Below, one piece after another: positions 26,791 to 35,180 of a stretch of 64,000 bases of DNA. Every line of letters begins with the position of its first letter. The first letter of the stretch is position 1. Made by a program: the position numbers and the translations under genes. Source of the DNA: JAPOXR01 sp965199765 (GTDB taxonomy: Bacteria > Pseudomonadota > Alphaproteobacteria > Rhodobacterales > Rhodobacteraceae); contig CBDATC010000002.1 of NCBI GenBank assembly GCA_965199765.1, positions 434,001 through 498,000 of the forward strand, given 5' to 3'. The notes below the pieces were generated by a model, which worked only from the letters and a program-made list of their open reading frames with translations, was not told the DNA's origin and ran no database searches.

Positions 26791-26800
26791 GCCAGCAAAC

Positions 26801-28108
26801 ATGTCTCCAGAGACAGCCCACATCGCTCTGACAATTCTCTTCTTCCTGTTCCTGTTCTTGGGATCAGGCATGTGGATAGCCCTGTCTTTGCTAGGGGTTG
26901 GATGGATTGGGTTAACACTGTTCACTTCGGTGCCGGTGGAAAAATCTTTGGCTACCTCGATTTGGCAAACCAATGCCAGTTGGTCCCTGGCAGCGCTGCC
27001 TCTCTTCATCTGGATGGGAGAGATACTGTTTAGAGCCAAATTGTCGGAAACTCTGTTTCGTGGTCTGACACCTTGGCTGGGCTGGCTGCCCGGACGGCTT
27101 CTGCATGTAAATGTAATGGGCAGCGGCTTTTTTGCGGCTGTGTGCGGCTCCTCAGCAGCGACCTGCGCAACCGTGGGACGCATGTCACTTCCAGAACTGC
27201 AGCGCCTGGGCTATGACCGCACACTGTCCATTGGGAGCCTCGCGGGTTCTGCGACACTGGGTCTGTTGATTCCCCCATCAATTATCATGATCGTCTATGG
27301 TGTGGCGGCCGATGTGTCGATCGTGAGACTTTTTTTGGCGGGCGTCTTTCCAGGGATCATGATCATGGCCCTCTTTTCGGGCTACATCGTTGTCCGCGCC
27401 TGGCTCTCGAAAGCGGTTGTGCCCGAAGTAGAGGAGCGTTCGTCCTTTTCCGAAAAGCTGCGTCGTTCCAAAGGATTGCTGCCAATCATGCTGCTGATTG
27501 CGGCGGTGATCGCCTCGATCTATGGCGGGATTGCGACGGCAACGGAAGCAGCCGCGGGCGGAGTCATCGGTTCCCTGGTCCTATCAGCATCGTTCCGCGC
27601 ACTGAACCTGCGCATGCTGACCGATAGTCTGATGAATGCAACGCAGCTTTCCTGCATGATCTTCCTAATTCTGTCTGGCGCGGCCTTTTTGACCACTTCA
27701 TTCGCCTATCTTGGCATCCCTGCCGCGGTGGCGGGCTGGGTTGCCGGAATGGAGCTGCACCCATATATTCTTATGCTCGCGCTGTGCATTCTCTATATTA
27801 TCCTGGGCTGCTTCATCGAGGGAATTTCGATGATTGTTCTCACGACTGCAGTGGTTCTGCCCTTGGTTTCGCAAGCCGGATTCGACTTGTTGTGGTTCGG
27901 AATTTTTGTGATCATCGTGGTTGAAGCGGCACAGATCACACCGCCTCTCGGATTCAATCTATTCGTGATCCAAGGCCTAACCGGACACAGCATTTTTCGC
28001 GTGGCACGCGCCGCGCTGCCCTTTTTCTTTCTGTTAATTGCAGGCGCAGCCATTATCACGGTGTTTCCGCAAATCGCGTTGTGGCTACCGTCCACCATGG
28101 ACAGATGA
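26801..28108 (+). CDS. dctM: TRAP transporter large permease (DctM-like)
   Basis: A 435-residue permease with about twelve hydrophobic segments. Family features include VMGSGFFAAVCGSSAATCAT, YDRTLSIGSLAGSATLGLLIPPS and ITPPLGFNLFVIQGLT. It catalyses sodium-coupled substrate import with DctP and DctQ. I start at ATG 26801 (MSPETAHIALTILFF) because the longer frame overlaps dctQ and adds a charged leader. About 570 bases separate it from the hydantoinase gene hyuA, so co-transcription is likely but not certain. Confidence 0.93.
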   Translation: MSPETAHIALTILFFLFLFLGSGMWIALSLLGVGWIGLTLFTSVPVEKSLATSIWQTNASWSLAALPLFIWMGEILFRAKLSETLFRGLTPWLGWLPGRLLHVNVMGSGFFAAVCGSSAATCATVGRMSLPELQRLGYDRTLSIGSLAGSATLGLLIPPSIIMIVYGVAADVSIVRLFLAGVFPGIMIMALFSGYIVVRAWLSKAVVPEVEERSSFSEKLRRSKGLLPIMLLIAAVIASIYGGIATATEAAAGGVIGSLVLSASFRALNLRMLTDSLMNATQLSCMIFLILSGAAFLTTSFAYLGIPAAVAGWVAGMELHPYILMLALCILYIILGCFIEGISMIVLTTAVVLPLVSQAGFDLLWFGIFVIIVVEAAQITPPLGFNLFVIQGLTGHSIFRVARAALPFFFLLIAGAAIITVFPQIALWLPSTMDR

Positions 28109-28683
28109 GTACGCAATGACGCGCATTTTTCGGAACAGCTCCATGAACAAAGCCATTGAAGTCGAATTCACTAACGGCGGCCGATTTTCTACTTCGCCCC
28201 GCATCAGCGATTTCGATCCATCGCGAATTATCAATCCCACGCTTTGCGGTCGCTCAGGCAAGAAGCCGCTGACAGTTGTCAATCCGTCTGGCTGTTTCGC
28301 GGAATGGGTTTCAAATCCAAAGCAGCTGCCAGCGGCAATGAGACAACCAATAAGTTTGTTGAATTCGGTCGATTGATTGAGTCGCCTGAGGATCAGAAGA
28401 ACCGGTTTGCGAGGCTGACAGTGCATGAATCCATAGGGAAACGGCGGATATATTCTTAATGTATTCATTTTTCGGTTTCATGAAAATTCGATCTTCCAGT
28501 CAGTTGATGCGGTCGACCTTGTTTCAGCTCGGCGCTGCGGGTTTTTGACCAATGCATGAACGAAATTCTGATCACGACCGCCGTCCATGGAAACCGAATA
28601 TTTTGAAGCTGCCGAGCAAAAAACGATCATGACTGGTCAAACTCACGTGACATTTTACATTGGGCGATCTGGAGTATGTCAAC
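28109..28683. other. Gap between dctM and hyuA
   Basis: About 575 bases. Open frames 28038-28376 and 28244-28459 look protein-like in parts but have no ribosome site and no recognisable family. No hairpin terminator after dctM was found by eye. It may hold a decayed small gene plus the hyuA promoter. Confidence 0.45.
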
Positions 28684-30795
28684 ATGAATGATGCAGGGTC
28701 ACAAAAGCGGGTCGGGATCGATATCGGCGGCACCTTCACAGATGTCGCGTTGGAATGTTTCGATTCGAGATATACGACCAAACTGCTGACGACGCTGGAC
28801 AATCCCGTAGATGCTTGCATGGACGGCTTATCACGGGTTGTTGCCGAAGCCGGCATCGCTCCAAGCGACATTGAGGTCATCGTGCATGGAACCACACTGG
28901 CCACGAACGCAGTGATTGAACGCAAGGGCGCTGTGACCTCCATGATCACGACACAAGGTTTCCGAGATGTGATTGAAATCGGGACAGAAGGTCGCCCAGA
29001 GCAATATGATGTCAACATCCTTAAGCCAGAGCCTTTGGTCCCTCGGCGGCGGCGATTTGCAGTATCCGAGCGCTTAAATAGTGCGGGCGAAACCCTGCGC
29101 CCGCTGGACACGGCTGAACTCGAAGCGCTCTTGCCTGCTATGGATCAGGCGGGGACAGAAGCACTTGCGATCTGCTTTCTTCATTCCTACGTAAATCCTG
29201 CTCATGAACAGGCCGCACGGGATTTCTTCATGGCCAAGCGGCCTAGCTGGCTCGTTTCGATTTCGTCTGATATCTCACCTGAGTTTCGCGAGTTCGAGCG
29301 GTTCTCAACCACGTGCGCGAACGCCTATATTCAACCTCGCGTATCGAAATACCTCGTCGAATTTGAAACCCGTTTGCGCGCAGATGGCTATGGCTGCGAG
29401 ATGCTGATGATGCTTTCAAGCGGCGGATTAACCACCATACAGACGGCGCGGGATGTGCCGGTTCGCTTGATCGAATCCGGTCCGGCGGGCGGTGCTATTT
29501 TTGCCAGTCATGTGGCCCGAATGCTTTGTATCGACAAGGCCATATCTTTTGATATGGGCGGCACCACCGCAAAGATCTGTCTGATTGACGATTTCAAAGC
29601 ACAATCCAGTCGGCGTTTCGAAGTGGCGCGGGTCTATCGGTTCCGAAAAGACAGCGGTCTGCCTCTGCGCATTCCGGTAATCGATATGGTTGAAATTGGC
29701 GCGGGCGGCGGCTCGATTGCCCATATCGATACTTTAGGACGGCTTGCCGTCGGCCCGGAAAGCGCGGGATCAATGCCCGGTCCCGCCTGCTATGGACGTG
29801 GCGGCACACAACCGACGGTGACCGATGCCAACCTGACGCTGGGTCGCATCGATCCTGTCGGTTTCGCGGGCGGTTCAATGGAATTGGATGTGTCAGCTGC
29901 ACATAAGGCGATGGTGCAGCATGTCGCTGAACCTCTAGCAGTGAAGCCGATCGCAGCTGCCTATGGCGTGACCGAAATGGTCTGTGAGAACATGGCAAGC
30001 GCTGCCCGCGTTCACGCCATCGAAAGTGGAAAGAACGCGGATGATCGCACATTGATCGCCTTTGGCGGGGCTGCGCCACTGCATGTCTGCCAGATGGCTG
30101 AAAAACTCGGTATTGACAGGATTATCATCCCAGCCAATGCCGGAGTGGGATCCGCAGTTGGGTTTCTGCGTGCTCCGATCTCTTATGAGGTTGTGCAAAC
30201 GCATTATCAGCAGCTTGATTCCTTCGACGAAACCGCAGTGAATGACGCTTTGAACGCGATGGAAGCACAGGCAACGGCTCGTGTGCGCTTGGGAGCACAG
30301 GAAGGCGCCTCGCTCGTCGTATACCGCGTCGCTCATATGCGCTATCACGGTCAGGGGCATGAAATCGCGGTTACCTTGCCGGACGGAATACTCGGGCCGG
30401 ATGCCGCCAAGATCCTGCAAGATATTTTTAACGCGGAATACAGCGTTGTATTCGGTCGAAACATCGGCGGTATCGCGGCCGGCGAAATCGTCAGCCTCGC
30501 AGTGACGGTCACGACCGCACCGCATCCGGATGTGGCGACCAGCAGTTCCGAGGGTCCGGACTGCGTCGAAAAAAAATCGCGCACGGCGTTTGACAGCGCG
30601 ACCGAGACTGAGCAGGTGTTTGCCATTGTGCCTCGGGACAGTTTGGCGTCTTTGGGCATTGTCGCAGGTCCGGCCATCATCACCGAAAGGGAAACCTCTA
30701 TTGTGGTTTCGTCTGTCTTTGAGGCTCGCGCATTGGGCGATGGGAACATCGAACTGCTGCGCAACGCCAAACGCGCTTTGGCCAAGGAGGTGTGA
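28684..30795 (+). CDS. hyuA: Hydantoinase/oxoprolinase subunit A family protein
   Basis: A 703-residue ATP-dependent amidohydrolase subunit of the HyuA/oxoprolinase family. The N-terminal actin-like fold opens VGIDIGGTFTDVAL; FDMGGTTAKICLID is the second phosphate-binding motif; GAGGGSIAHID follows. Members, with HyuB, open 5-oxoproline, N-methylhydantoin and similar rings or carboxylate ketones with ATP. ATG 28684 has GGAG 10-13 bases upstream; the longer frame from 28660 is less likely. It is 7 bases from hyuB and follows a TRAP importer, consistent with import followed by ring opening. Confidence 0.93.
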   Translation: MNDAGSQKRVGIDIGGTFTDVALECFDSRYTTKLLTTLDNPVDACMDGLSRVVAEAGIAPSDIEVIVHGTTLATNAVIERKGAVTSMITTQGFRDVIEIGTEGRPEQYDVNILKPEPLVPRRRRFAVSERLNSAGETLRPLDTAELEALLPAMDQAGTEALAICFLHSYVNPAHEQAARDFFMAKRPSWLVSISSDISPEFREFERFSTTCANAYIQPRVSKYLVEFETRLRADGYGCEMLMMLSSGGLTTIQTARDVPVRLIESGPAGGAIFASHVARMLCIDKAISFDMGGTTAKICLIDDFKAQSSRRFEVARVYRFRKDSGLPLRIPVIDMVEIGAGGGSIAHIDTLGRLAVGPESAGSMPGPACYGRGGTQPTVTDANLTLGRIDPVGFAGGSMELDVSAAHKAMVQHVAEPLAVKPIAAAYGVTEMVCENMASAARVHAIESGKNADDRTLIAFGGAAPLHVCQMAEKLGIDRIIIPANAGVGSAVGFLRAPISYEVVQTHYQQLDSFDETAVNDALNAMEAQATARVRLGAQEGASLVVYRVAHMRYHGQGHEIAVTLPDGILGPDAAKILQDIFNAEYSVVFGRNIGGIAAGEIVSLAVTVTTAPHPDVATSSSEGPDCVEKKSRTAFDSATETEQVFAIVPRDSLASLGIVAGPAIITERETSIVVSSVFEARALGDGNIELLRNAKRALAKEV

Positions 30796-30802
30796 GAGCA
30801 AA

Positions 30803-32542
30803 ATGAAAGAGCTTGAACTTCTGCGCAAGCAGCTGATCTGGAGCCGCCTGATCTCGGCCATCGAAGAGCAGGCGCAAACCGTTATCCGAACTGCCTTCAG
30901 CCAATCTGTGCGCGAATGCGGCGACCTCTCAGCCGGGGTGTTCAATCGACGCGGCGACATGGTGGCGCAAGCGGTGACCGGTACGCCTGGTCATGTCAAT
31001 GCGATGGCGATCTGCGTGAAGCACTTCATCGAGAAGTTTCCGGTCGACGAAATGAAGCCAGGTGACGTTTTCTGCACCAATGACCCTTGGCTTTCGGTAG
31101 GACATTACCATGATGTCACTGTCGTAACACCTGCCTTCTACAACGGCCGGGTCGTAGGTCTGCTCGCCAATACCTGCCACATCGTGGATATGGGAGGGCG
31201 GGGCTTTGGTCCTGACAGCCGCCAGGTTTACGAGGAAGGAATTAATATCCCGATCATGCATCTGGCGCGTAAAGGCGTAGTCAATGAAGATCTAATGGGT
31301 ATCCTGCGCACAAATGTGCGCAACGCGGGAGACATGGAAGGCGACTTCTATGCCATGATGACATGCAATGACGAAGGAGGACGCCGTCTGATTGGAATAC
31401 TCGAAGAGTTCGGGCTTGATGACATAGAAGAAGTCGGAGATTACATTATCCGCCAATCGCATGACTCGATTAGAAATGCCGTACGTAACCTGCCGGATGG
31501 TGTTTACGAAAACGAAACCGAACTTGATGGATTCAGCGAGCCCATTCGCCTCAAAGCGCGGATGACGATTTGCGGCGATCAGATTAGTGTCGACTATAGC
31601 GGAACATCCGACGCAAGCCTTTTCGGAATCAACGTCGTGATGAATTTCTGCATTGCTTACACCGTATTCGGCGTCAATTGCATTGTCGGCCATGATGTCC
31701 CGTGCAATGCGGGTTCGATCAATGTTGTGAAAGTAACCGCGCCTGTAGGCTCGATCCTCAATGTTGAGCGGCCCATGCCGGTGTCCGCCCGCCATGTGAT
31801 CGGGCAAATGCTGCCTGACTTGGTTTTTGGTTGCCTAGCACAGGCCGCTCCTGAAAAGGTTCCGGCTGAAGGAGCGGGCGCGATGTGGAATCCGATGTTC
31901 CGAGGAGGCAGAACCGCGGTGGATCCCAAGGCTGCCGCCTTGTCTCCCACAATGACTGAAGACTTTGATGTCATCACCTTCAACACCGGAGGCACAGGAG
32001 GTCGCCCTACGCTGGATGGGATGTCCACGACCGCATTTCCCTCGGGCGTGCGCACGCCTCCGGTCGAAGCGATTGAAGCTCAATATCCATTGCTCATCTG
32101 GCGCAAGGAATTCCGCGAAGGCTCTTGCGGGGCAGGCGAATTCCGCGGCGGCCTGGGTCAAGTGCTTGAATTTGGTTGCGAAAACGGTGCGCCGTTCAGT
32201 GTTGCTGCCATGTTCGACCGGACATGGCAGGCCCCGCAGGGACGCCATGGCGGAATGGATGGAGCACCCGGCATTGTGCGCACCGACACCGGCGAATTGC
32301 TGAAAAGCAAAGGGCGGCAGACCATCTCCTACGATCGAAAACTGGTGCTGGAATTGCCCGGTGGCGGCGGTTTTGGCGACCCAAAAGCCCGCGACCCAGA
32401 ACGCGTGCGGCAAGACGTGCTGGACGATCTGATCACGGTGAAGTCTGCCTTTGACGATTATGGGGTTGTCCTGACCCATGACTTGCGGGTCGATATGGCC
32501 GCGACACGAGCGCAGCGTTCTCAGATGGAGCAGTCCAAATGA
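30803..32542 (+). CDS. hyuB: Hydantoinase B/oxoprolinase subunit B family protein
   Basis: A 579-residue partner of HyuA. Conserved segments are FSQSVRECGDLSAGVFN, TGTPGHVNAM, DVFCTNDPWLSVGHYHDV and ELPGGGGFGDPK near the C-terminus. The HyB domain likely holds the metal centre that completes hydrolysis of the phosphorylated substrate. ATG 30803 is chosen over the longer shadow frame because AAGGAGG sits at 30784-30790 and homologues begin KELELLRKQLIWSRL. It overlaps the amidotransferase gene by 4 bases. Confidence 0.94.
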   Translation: MKELELLRKQLIWSRLISAIEEQAQTVIRTAFSQSVRECGDLSAGVFNRRGDMVAQAVTGTPGHVNAMAICVKHFIEKFPVDEMKPGDVFCTNDPWLSVGHYHDVTVVTPAFYNGRVVGLLANTCHIVDMGGRGFGPDSRQVYEEGINIPIMHLARKGVVNEDLMGILRTNVRNAGDMEGDFYAMMTCNDEGGRRLIGILEEFGLDDIEEVGDYIIRQSHDSIRNAVRNLPDGVYENETELDGFSEPIRLKARMTICGDQISVDYSGTSDASLFGINVVMNFCIAYTVFGVNCIVGHDVPCNAGSINVVKVTAPVGSILNVERPMPVSARHVIGQMLPDLVFGCLAQAAPEKVPAEGAGAMWNPMFRGGRTAVDPKAAALSPTMTEDFDVITFNTGGTGGRPTLDGMSTTAFPSGVRTPPVEAIEAQYPLLIWRKEFREGSCGAGEFRGGLGQVLEFGCENGAPFSVAAMFDRTWQAPQGRHGGMDGAPGIVRTDTGELLKSKGRQTISYDRKLVLELPGGGGFGDPKARDPERVRQDVLDDLITVKSAFDDYGVVLTHDLRVDMAATRAQRSQMEQSK

Positions 32543-33267
32543 ACCTGAAACCCTTTCTTTATCTTGACAACTGGCACGAGGCGCAGCCGGAAACACGCTT
32601 TGACCGAGCCCTTGCTGCCATTGGACTTAACATCGACCGCTACCAAACAAACATTGGCGAATTTCCAGAACATTTCGAATTTTGCGGCGTCTATGTCAGT
32701 CCTAGCTTTGACGGTGCATATGATGATTTGCCATGGGTTCACAAGCTGCATGAACTGCTGTGCTCTCTTGCGCAACAGAAGATACCAATGATCGGACTGT
32801 GTTTCGGGTGCCAAGTTTTGGCCTCGGCCTTAGTCTCCCGCGATATGGTATTTAAACGCGCTGCTCATGAAGGTGGTCGAGACGCGATAACCTTGACCGC
32901 CGCAGCGCGAAACGACAGTTTGTGTCAAAATCTTCCGAATGATTTTGAGGTTTTTCACTGGCATGGCGACGAAGTGCGATCCGATCATCAGCAGATCATT
33001 GTGCTGGCAGAAGGCCCCGGTTGCCGCAATCAAATTTGGCGATGGTCCGAAGGCCCGGTTTGGGGAATTCAACCGCATCCGGAAATGAACGGTGGCGAAT
33101 TGCATTGCTGGATCGAACAGAACCGGTCGCGTTTTGAAGCGATGGGTCATGATGTTGACAGCTATCTGTCCCAGTGCTTCTCCTCGGATTCAGGGTATGC
33201 GATCTTGGAGCGGTTTCTTGCGCATGTTACGCGACCCGAACTGGCTATGGTTTCATGTGCTGCTTGA
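32539..33267 (+). CDS. Class I glutamine amidotransferase-like protein
   Basis: A 242-residue GATase-1 domain protein. The triad is visible: nucleophile Cys in GLCFGCQ and the His-Glu pair in QPHPEM. A lone GATase of this kind is either gamma-glutamyl hydrolase-like (as PuuD) or GMP-synthase-like. The ATGA overlap with hyuB ties it to the hydantoinase pathway, where it could act on a gamma-glutamyl or amide intermediate. That role is inferred. No synthase domain is attached. Confidence 0.85.
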   Translation: MNLKPFLYLDNWHEAQPETRFDRALAAIGLNIDRYQTNIGEFPEHFEFCGVYVSPSFDGAYDDLPWVHKLHELLCSLAQQKIPMIGLCFGCQVLASALVSRDMVFKRAAHEGGRDAITLTAAARNDSLCQNLPNDFEVFHWHGDEVRSDHQQIIVLAEGPGCRNQIWRWSEGPVWGIQPHPEMNGGELHCWIEQNRSRFEAMGHDVDSYLSQCFSSDSGYAILERFLAHVTRPELAMVSCAA

Positions 33268-33677
33268 AACCAAATTTTGCCTCGAACACCGGCAACTGAA
33301 TTGGGGATCACACCCGCTGGAGAACGCTCTTCATCTGATATGATGTGAAAACAGCAAACTCTGCCAGCCGCATAGTCCGTATCAGCAAAAAAAACCCTGA
33401 TTCTGCAATCTGGAACGGTTCGGTGGCGACTGACAGAGACTGGACGCGGCGGGTTTCGGGTTTCGGCAGTGTCCAGAATCTTTCGCACTTTCAGTCATGC
33501 GACGGCGGCTCCGTTATGTTGAAGGTTCATCTCGCGCAGCGGTTCCATGTCCATATACTTTCGCGTGCTCCACTGCGTGCCGGCGACGTGTTTCAACTTA
33601 GGCGCGGCCAGGCAGAGGCATGATCTCGATAACGCTTCAAACAAGCAGTAAGTTTGTGTATGCTGCAAAAACAATGG
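33268..33677. other. Gap between the amidotransferase gene and tRNA-Arg
   Basis: Contains no recognisable gene before the IS256 relic at 33468-33621. The roughly 55 bases between that relic and the tRNA show no obvious promoter. Confidence 0.45.
33468..33621 (-). mobile_element. IS256-family relic left of tRNA-Arg
   Basis: Begins with the terminal repeat GTGTCCAGAATCTTTCGCAC (33469 on) and continues through about 130 bases of the reverse-oriented transposase 3' end, nearly identical to the copy at 33.9 kb until about 33621. It lies immediately upstream of the tRNA-Arg gene. Confidence 0.8.
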
Positions 33678-33754
33678 GCACCCGTAGCTCAGCTGGATAG
33701 AGCGCCGCCCTCCGAAGGCGGAGGCCAGAGGTTCGAATCCTCTCGGGTGCGCCA
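33678..33754 (+). tRNA. tRNA-Arg (anticodon CCG)
   Basis: A complete 77-base tRNA. The acceptor stem pairs GCACCCG (33678-33684) with CGGGTGC (33744-33750), followed by G and an encoded CCA (33752-33754). The D arm contains AGCTCAGCTGGATAGAGC. The anticodon arm CCGCC-CTCCGAA-GGCGG gives anticodon CCG, reading the arginine codon CGG. The T arm is AGAGGTTCGAATCCTCT. IS256 relics flank it on both sides. Confidence 0.97.
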
Positions 33755-33862
33755 TTTTATCATTTAAAATCAATACGTTAGAAATATCTACTCCCTGGAA
33801 AACAGTGCTTACGTGGCAATTTTTCGGAAGCAAGTGGCTCACGCCGGCGCGCTTAGGCCGGT

Positions 33863-34230
33863 AGTGTCCAGAATCTTTCGCACTTTCAGTCATGCGACGG
33901 CGGCTCCGTTATATTGAAGGTTCATCTCGCGCAGCGGCTCCATGTCCATATACTTTCGCGTGCTCCACTGCGTGCCGGCGATGTGTTTCAACCTGGCCGC
34001 AGCCAGGCAGAGACAGGATTGACCATCGGGAAAGGCCCCGACGACCCTGGTCCGTCTTCGGATTTCCTTCATCAGCCGCTCCAGCGGATTGTTCGTCCTG
34101 ATTTTGCGCCAATGGCTGTCGGGGAAGCTGTAACAGCCGAGGGTCTCCCGGATCTTCCCTTCGACCAGATCAGCCGCTTTGTTCAGCCTCATGGAACACA
34201 GTCCGGCAACCACAGCGCGACAACACATCT
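33863..34230 (-). mobile_element. IS256-family transposase fragment, longest copy
   Basis: The - strand frame 34228-33890 encodes the C-terminal third of an IS256 (Mutator-type) transposase. The hallmark is KIRTNNPLERLMKEIRRR followed by VVGAFPDGQSC, and the C-terminus is shared with the other relics. The outer repeat GTGTCCAGAATCTTTCGCAC starts at about 33865. The catalytic aspartates of the DDE core lie upstream in full proteins and are missing, so it is inactive. It ends abruptly against relaxase-like debris at about 34230. Confidence 0.88.
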
Positions 34231-34235
34231 GACGG

Positions 34236-34639
34236 ATGCGCCCCCGCGAGCGAGGAATTTATCAAGGCGCATGTCCGGCGTCTTGAAGCCATGCGCAAGG
34301 CCGTCGTGCCGGTTGCGCGGCAGGCTAACGGTTCCTAAATCATATCACCGGGTCTTCTCGATCACGGAGCGTCTTACGAAATTGAGACCACACGATCCAG
34401 GCCGATCCGTCTGGAAATGGCCTCCCGCGTCATTCTTCAGACCATGCGCACTGCTATCGGTTCGATATGGCTTGATACGCGCTTTTGCGACCATGACGTT
34501 AACGCTGACGCGCGAGGTTTTGGCGAGGCTAAACCGGCGCAATATGGAGGCGGCAAAGCCTGTCGCACAAAGACTTGAACAGAAATTCACGCCTGCGCCG
34601 AGTTCGGGGCAACCGGATTTTATGGACGCTTGGCAATAG
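34236..34639 (+). pseudogene. Probable relaxase (DUF3363-type) remnant
   Basis: Two segments in different + frames resemble the DUF3363 region of conjugative relaxases. One is SEEFIKAHVRRLEAMRKA (frame at 34249, stopping at 34336-34338). The other is TREVLARLNRRNMEAAKPVA near 34510-34570, ending at 34639. They are out of frame and separated by a stop, so the gene is broken. The assignment is from remembered family patterns and is tentative. If right, it marks this tRNA-linked patch as remains of an integrative or mobilisable element. Confidence 0.4.
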
Positions 34640-34696
34640 TCTCGGCGTTGACGGCTGATAGTGCGTGAAATTTACATCATTAAAGCCAAAAATTGA

Positions 34697-34754
34697 TGTT
34701 AATACATTAAATATAACGCATTAACGATATATTATCTTGAATGAGCGTTAATGC
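34697..34754. promoter_or_regulatory. hipBA operator/promoter region
   Basis: The AT-rich segment before hipB holds GCATTAACG at 34718-34726 and its exact inverse CGTTAATGC at 34746-34754, and a related half-site TGTTAATAC at 34697-34705. The spacing of about 28 bases (near three helical turns) suits cooperative binding of HipB dimers. HipB-type antitoxins repress their own promoter through such repeats; here this is inferred. Confidence 0.55.
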
Positions 34755-34802
34755 ATGATATATGCTGCTTTAGAATAAAAATATACTGTTTGTGAGTGAT
34801 AT

Positions 34803-35180
34803 ATGGCGCATAAAATTAATTTCGACTTTGCCTCCAGTGAAGCCATTGAGAATGCGCTCAGCGAAAGGATCGACGAGATTCGGCTGAAACGTAATATCAC
34901 GCAAAGCCGTCTCGCACGTGAGGCTGGCGTCTCACGCAGCACCATCACCCGCCTCGCTCAGGAGGGAAAAGGCATCTCCCTAGATAGTTTCATCCGTGTC
35001 CTCAAAGCGCTGCAACTGGCAGACAATTTGGGAACTCTTTTGCCCGACCCCGGATTGAGTCCGCTCGAAGAACTGGAAAGAAGCAGTCAGCCATCCCGGC
35101 AACGCGCCCGCGTCAGGAAACGGGATCAGAAGAATTGGACTTGGGAAGATCAGGGGCGGGATGACGGAGAACCTTCATGA
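34803..35180 (+). CDS. hipB: HipB-like antitoxin, XRE family
   Basis: A 125-residue helix-turn-helix protein. The HTH lies at about 23-75 with ITQSRLAREAGVSRSTITRL as recognition core. The C-terminal tail (about 85-125) is charged and probably disordered, longer than in E. coli HipB. It overlaps hipA by 4 bases (ATGA), the typical antitoxin-toxin arrangement. It should neutralise HipA and repress the operon through the inverted repeats upstream. Confidence 0.88.
   Translation: MAHKINFDFASSEAIENALSERIDEIRLKRNITQSRLAREAGVSRSTITRLAQEGKGISLDSFIRVLKALQLADNLGTLLPDPGLSPLEELERSSQPSRQRARVRKRDQKNWTWEDQGRDDGEPS

Noticed and set aside
28038..28376. 112-codon + frame after dctM
   Set aside because: It begins inside dctM in another frame and lacks a ribosome site; composition beyond 28116 is partly protein-like but unassignable.
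29935..30960. 341-codon - strand frame opposite hyuA/hyuB
   Set aside because: It overlaps two firmly identified genes and matches no family.
31835..32596. 253-codon - strand frame opposite hyuB
   Set aside because: Shadow of hyuB; no ribosome site or motif.
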